25,456 nucleotides of DNA from PCC-6802 sp031388585 (GTDB lineage: Bacteria > Cyanobacteriota > Cyanobacteriia > Pseudanabaenales > Pseudanabaenaceae): positions 1-25,456 of the forward strand of contig JANMRU010000350.1 of assembly GCA_031388585.1 (NCBI GenBank), written 5' to 3'. Positions within the stretch are counted from its first letter, which is position 1. The number at the start of each line of letters is the position of its first letter. A program made the position numbers and the translations under genes. The notes beneath the pieces were generated by a model. That model made no database searches and was not told the DNA's origin. It saw only the letters and a list, made by a program, of their open reading frames with translations. Shown here piece by piece: positions 23,357 through 25,456 of this stretch.

Positions 23357-25264
23357 ATGTCAAATCTTATCTACCTTTCTAAATCCGATCTCAAAGTTGC
23401 CCAGTCTTGCCCCACTAAGCTTTATTACAAAAAACAAGGCTACCCCACAGTCAATACCTACGATAACTACGCCAAGATGTTGGTTGACGGAGGATTTATC
23501 GTCCACCAGATGGCACGGTTGCTATACCCAGATGGCAAGGCGATCGCCGCAGATCCTGATTTAGTAAGCAATCCACAGAATGTTATTGAGGAATGCATTA
23601 AATTAACCAAGCAGGAACTCAAAAAGGAAAATGTAATCCTGTTTGAGCCAGTTATTTACGTAGGGAATAAACTTGCAAGAATAGATATCTTAATTAAACA
23701 GGGCGATCGCATTGAGACGATCGAAGTAAGATCCAAGGCATTTGACAGCAAAGAGAATGCCGAACTGATTAGTTCTAGAGGCATCAATATCTTCAGGAAT
23801 AAAAGAGATGGTCGGGTATCTAGTGCCTGGAAATCTTGTATAGCTGATGTTAGCTATCAGACCTATGTACTTCAGGAAATGCTAGAGAAGGAAATGGGAT
23901 TGAATATAGAAGTTCATCCATATCTGCTTTTGCCCGATAAAGTAAAAACCACGGAGATCGAAGGCCTGGCATTTGATTTTCAGATTCGAGAAGTTAAGTC
24001 ACGCAATTCCTTCTCTAAGTTTAATAATGTTGAGGTTGATTTCTCAGGCGATCTCAAGCAGCTACAAGACAACCATATTCTGACACTGGTAAGCATAAAA
24101 GACGAAGTATTAGAAGTGATGCCGTCGGTAATTGAGACAGCTGAGATATTTGTGGAAAGCTTGGTAAAGGGCGGACAAAAGATTGAAGTACCAATTAACA
24201 AAAACTGCAAAAACTGTGAGTTTAGGGGTGACAACCTTGATGCTAGAGACGGCTTTAGAGAGTGTTGGGGAAAACTAGCGGATGTAGAGCCACATATCCT
24301 CGACCTCTATCATATGGGTCGGATTGGCGGTCACGAAAGCCCTGTTGTGAACGAACTGATTCAACAGGGGAAAGTCAGTATGTATGACATCCCAACGGAA
24401 TGCTTTGACGATCTGACCTATAGCTTTAGGCAATTAGTCCAACTTGAACATACAAGCAAAAACTCGGAATGGATTTCCGAGGTTTTGCCCAAAATTCTAT
24501 CGAAATTCGAATATCCACTACATTTTATTGACTTTGAAACCTCGCGTATGACCGTGCCTTATGATGTGGGGATGCGCCCCTTTGAGCAAGTGGCTTTTCA
24601 GTGGAGCTGCCACACAATTAGTCAACCAGGCGAACCACCCATACATTCTGACTGGCTGGCATCAAACAATGAATTCCCCAACTTTAGCTTCGCCAGAGCG
24701 TTAATGGAACAACTTGGCGATCTCGGTACAATCTTCACTTGGGCACCTCATGAAAATAATGTATTAAAAGATATCTACGCGCAAATGGAGATATACGATT
24801 GCAGCGATCGCGAACTTAAGACATGGTTACGCAACACTGCCAGAGTAGATCGCAACAGCAAATCGCGGCTAGTAGATATGAATGCCATGACTCTACAACA
24901 CTATTTCCATCCACTGATGAAGGGTAGAACTTCCCTGAAAACTGTTTTGCCCGCAATTTGGACGACTAACTCCTATTTGCACAAGTTACCGTGGCTAGCT
25001 GGATATCTCAAGGAAGTAGATGGCAAAATCCTCAATCCTTATGAAGTTCTGCCAGAAATAGAGATATTGGGAAAGTCAGTCTTAATTAATGAGGGGACTG
25101 GAGCAATGCTAGCCTACCAAGAAATATTGCACGGTCAGGATCGCGATCACCCAGAAGTAATCGCCAAGTGGCACGAACTGCTTAGACAATACTGTTGCCT
25201 AGATACCATGGCAATGGTAATTGTCTGGATGCATTGGTGTTACTTGGTTTCTAGGGGAGAATAG
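23357..25264 (+). CDS. DUF2779 protein: Cas4-like nuclease domain plus DEDD exonuclease-like domain
   Basis: This 635-residue protein has two parts. The N-terminal part opens LSKSDLKVAQSCPTKLYY and resembles Cas4/RecB-type nucleases: Asp110 (RIDIL), Glu123 in IEVRSK, and DVSYQTYVLQ as motif III. Cys18, Cys284, Cys287 and Cys303 fit the one-plus-three cysteine pattern of a 4Fe-4S cluster. The usual ExK lysine is Arg125, with Lys127 nearby. The C-terminal DUF2779 part resembles a DEDD 3'-5' exonuclease (RNase H-like): Asp392/Glu394 in FIDFET, WAPHENN at 462-468, and YCCLD with Asp616. The function is unknown, though DNA or RNA processing is likely. I chose the ATG at 23357; the frame is open back to 23291. 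It follows radC. Confidence 0.85.
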   Translation: MSNLIYLSKSDLKVAQSCPTKLYYKKQGYPTVNTYDNYAKMLVDGGFIVHQMARLLYPDGKAIAADPDLVSNPQNVIEECIKLTKQELKKENVILFEPVIYVGNKLARIDILIKQGDRIETIEVRSKAFDSKENAELISSRGINIFRNKRDGRVSSAWKSCIADVSYQTYVLQEMLEKEMGLNIEVHPYLLLPDKVKTTEIEGLAFDFQIREVKSRNSFSKFNNVEVDFSGDLKQLQDNHILTLVSIKDEVLEVMPSVIETAEIFVESLVKGGQKIEVPINKNCKNCEFRGDNLDARDGFRECWGKLADVEPHILDLYHMGRIGGHESPVVNELIQQGKVSMYDIPTECFDDLTYSFRQLVQLEHTSKNSEWISEVLPKILSKFEYPLHFIDFETSRMTVPYDVGMRPFEQVAFQWSCHTISQPGEPPIHSDWLASNNEFPNFSFARALMEQLGDLGTIFTWAPHENNVLKDIYAQMEIYDCSDRELKTWLRNTARVDRNSKSRLVDMNAMTLQHYFHPLMKGRTSLKTVLPAIWTTNSYLHKLPWLAGYLKEVDGKILNPYEVLPEIEILGKSVLINEGTGAMLAYQEILHGQDRDHPEVIAKWHELLRQYCCLDTMAMVIVWMHWCYLVSRGE

Positions 25265-25456
25265 GAATATCCCTAGTGACAACTCCCGTTGTTGACCTGA
25301 GTACAGGTACAACATGGGCTTCACAGCTACTCCAGCTATTGCTTTCGGAAACTCGCTGTGCTTTAACCACGGGATGCCCTCCCGCCGCAGACAACAGGGA
25401 AACCTCGAAAGGATTTGTTTATCTGTTGTAATTCTACGAGAATATTTCACTATTGG
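25265..25456. other. intergenic sequence at right edge, with a possible small ORF
   Basis: A GTG at 25276 opens a 51-codon frame ending in TAA at 25429. Its peptide begins MTTPVVDLSTGTTWASQ. A GGAAT lies before it, but no domain is recognised. A short inverted repeat (ACCTG/CAGGT at 25294-25307) is present. The stretch could be a degraded mobile-element end or a small gene. The window ends before context helps. Confidence 0.25.

Noticed and set aside
23357..25264. DUF2779 protein as a CRISPR adaptation Cas4
   Set aside because: No CRISPR repeats or cas1/cas2 genes are present, and the extra exonuclease-like domain is not a feature of Cas4.
1..25456. tRNA, rRNA or tmRNA genes
   Set aside because: I looked for T-loop motifs such as GGTTCGAATC and other conserved RNA signatures by eye and saw none; a covariance-model scan would be decisive.

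Overview
The window is chromosomal DNA from a cyanobacterium. HIP1 octamers (GCGATCGC) are scattered through the coding regions. The gene set also points there: an NblS/Hik33-type histidine kinase, a tocopherol cyclase, a DnaK2-type chaperone, an FtsZ with the long N-terminal extension, and DUF29 and Uma2 proteins. Genus cannot be fixed from the sequence alone. I saw no tRNA, rRNA, CRISPR array, prophage or intact insertion sequence. Most of the window is housekeeping DNA.

Layout. Bases 1-150 hold only an unrecognised partial open frame. A perfect 19-bp-arm hairpin (151-189) follows, then an RTX calcium-binding protein on the minus strand (235-1803). A 590-base gap holds a leader inverted repeat, a micro-ORF with a perfect Shine-Dalgarno and the dnaK terminator. 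The minus-strand run SLH-domain protein > carA > dnaK occupies 2394-6418. Next come a GC-rich palindromic repeat cluster (about 6486-6626) and two plus-strand genes, a small membrane protein and an exported barrel-like protein. They are closed by a terminator shared with a minus-strand HldE/RfaE2-type nucleotidyltransferase. Uma2 and tocopherol cyclase follow on the plus strand and run tail-to-tail into the minus-strand cluster small membrane protein > ftsQ > ftsZ > prsA (10038-13639). htpG, a DUF29 gene and mutS2 are on the plus strand and converge on nblS (minus). The right end has a repeat-bearing membrane-anchored protein, RadC, and a DUF2779 protein that combines a Cas4-like nuclease domain with a DEDD exonuclease-like domain.

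How the genes relate. ftsQ and ftsZ, with a 77-residue membrane protein upstream, form a cell-division unit. dnaK and htpG are two chaperone genes on opposite strands about 9.5 kb apart, and I saw no CIRCE element at either. carA and prsA both feed nucleotide synthesis but are not adjacent. nblS and tocopherol cyclase belong to light and oxidative-stress physiology. RadC and the DUF2779 protein are adjacent, on one strand and in the same reading frame, separated by a single TAA.

Most worth checking: the DUF2779 protein with a full four-cysteine iron-sulfur pattern but Arg at the usual catalytic Lys; MutS2 ending just before the Smr domain; a 33-bp repeat array with 99-bp higher-order order inside a membrane-anchored protein; a hairpin overlapping the ribosome-binding site of a possible internal ftsZ start; and a radC leader with two competing hairpins. 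None is proof of a new system.
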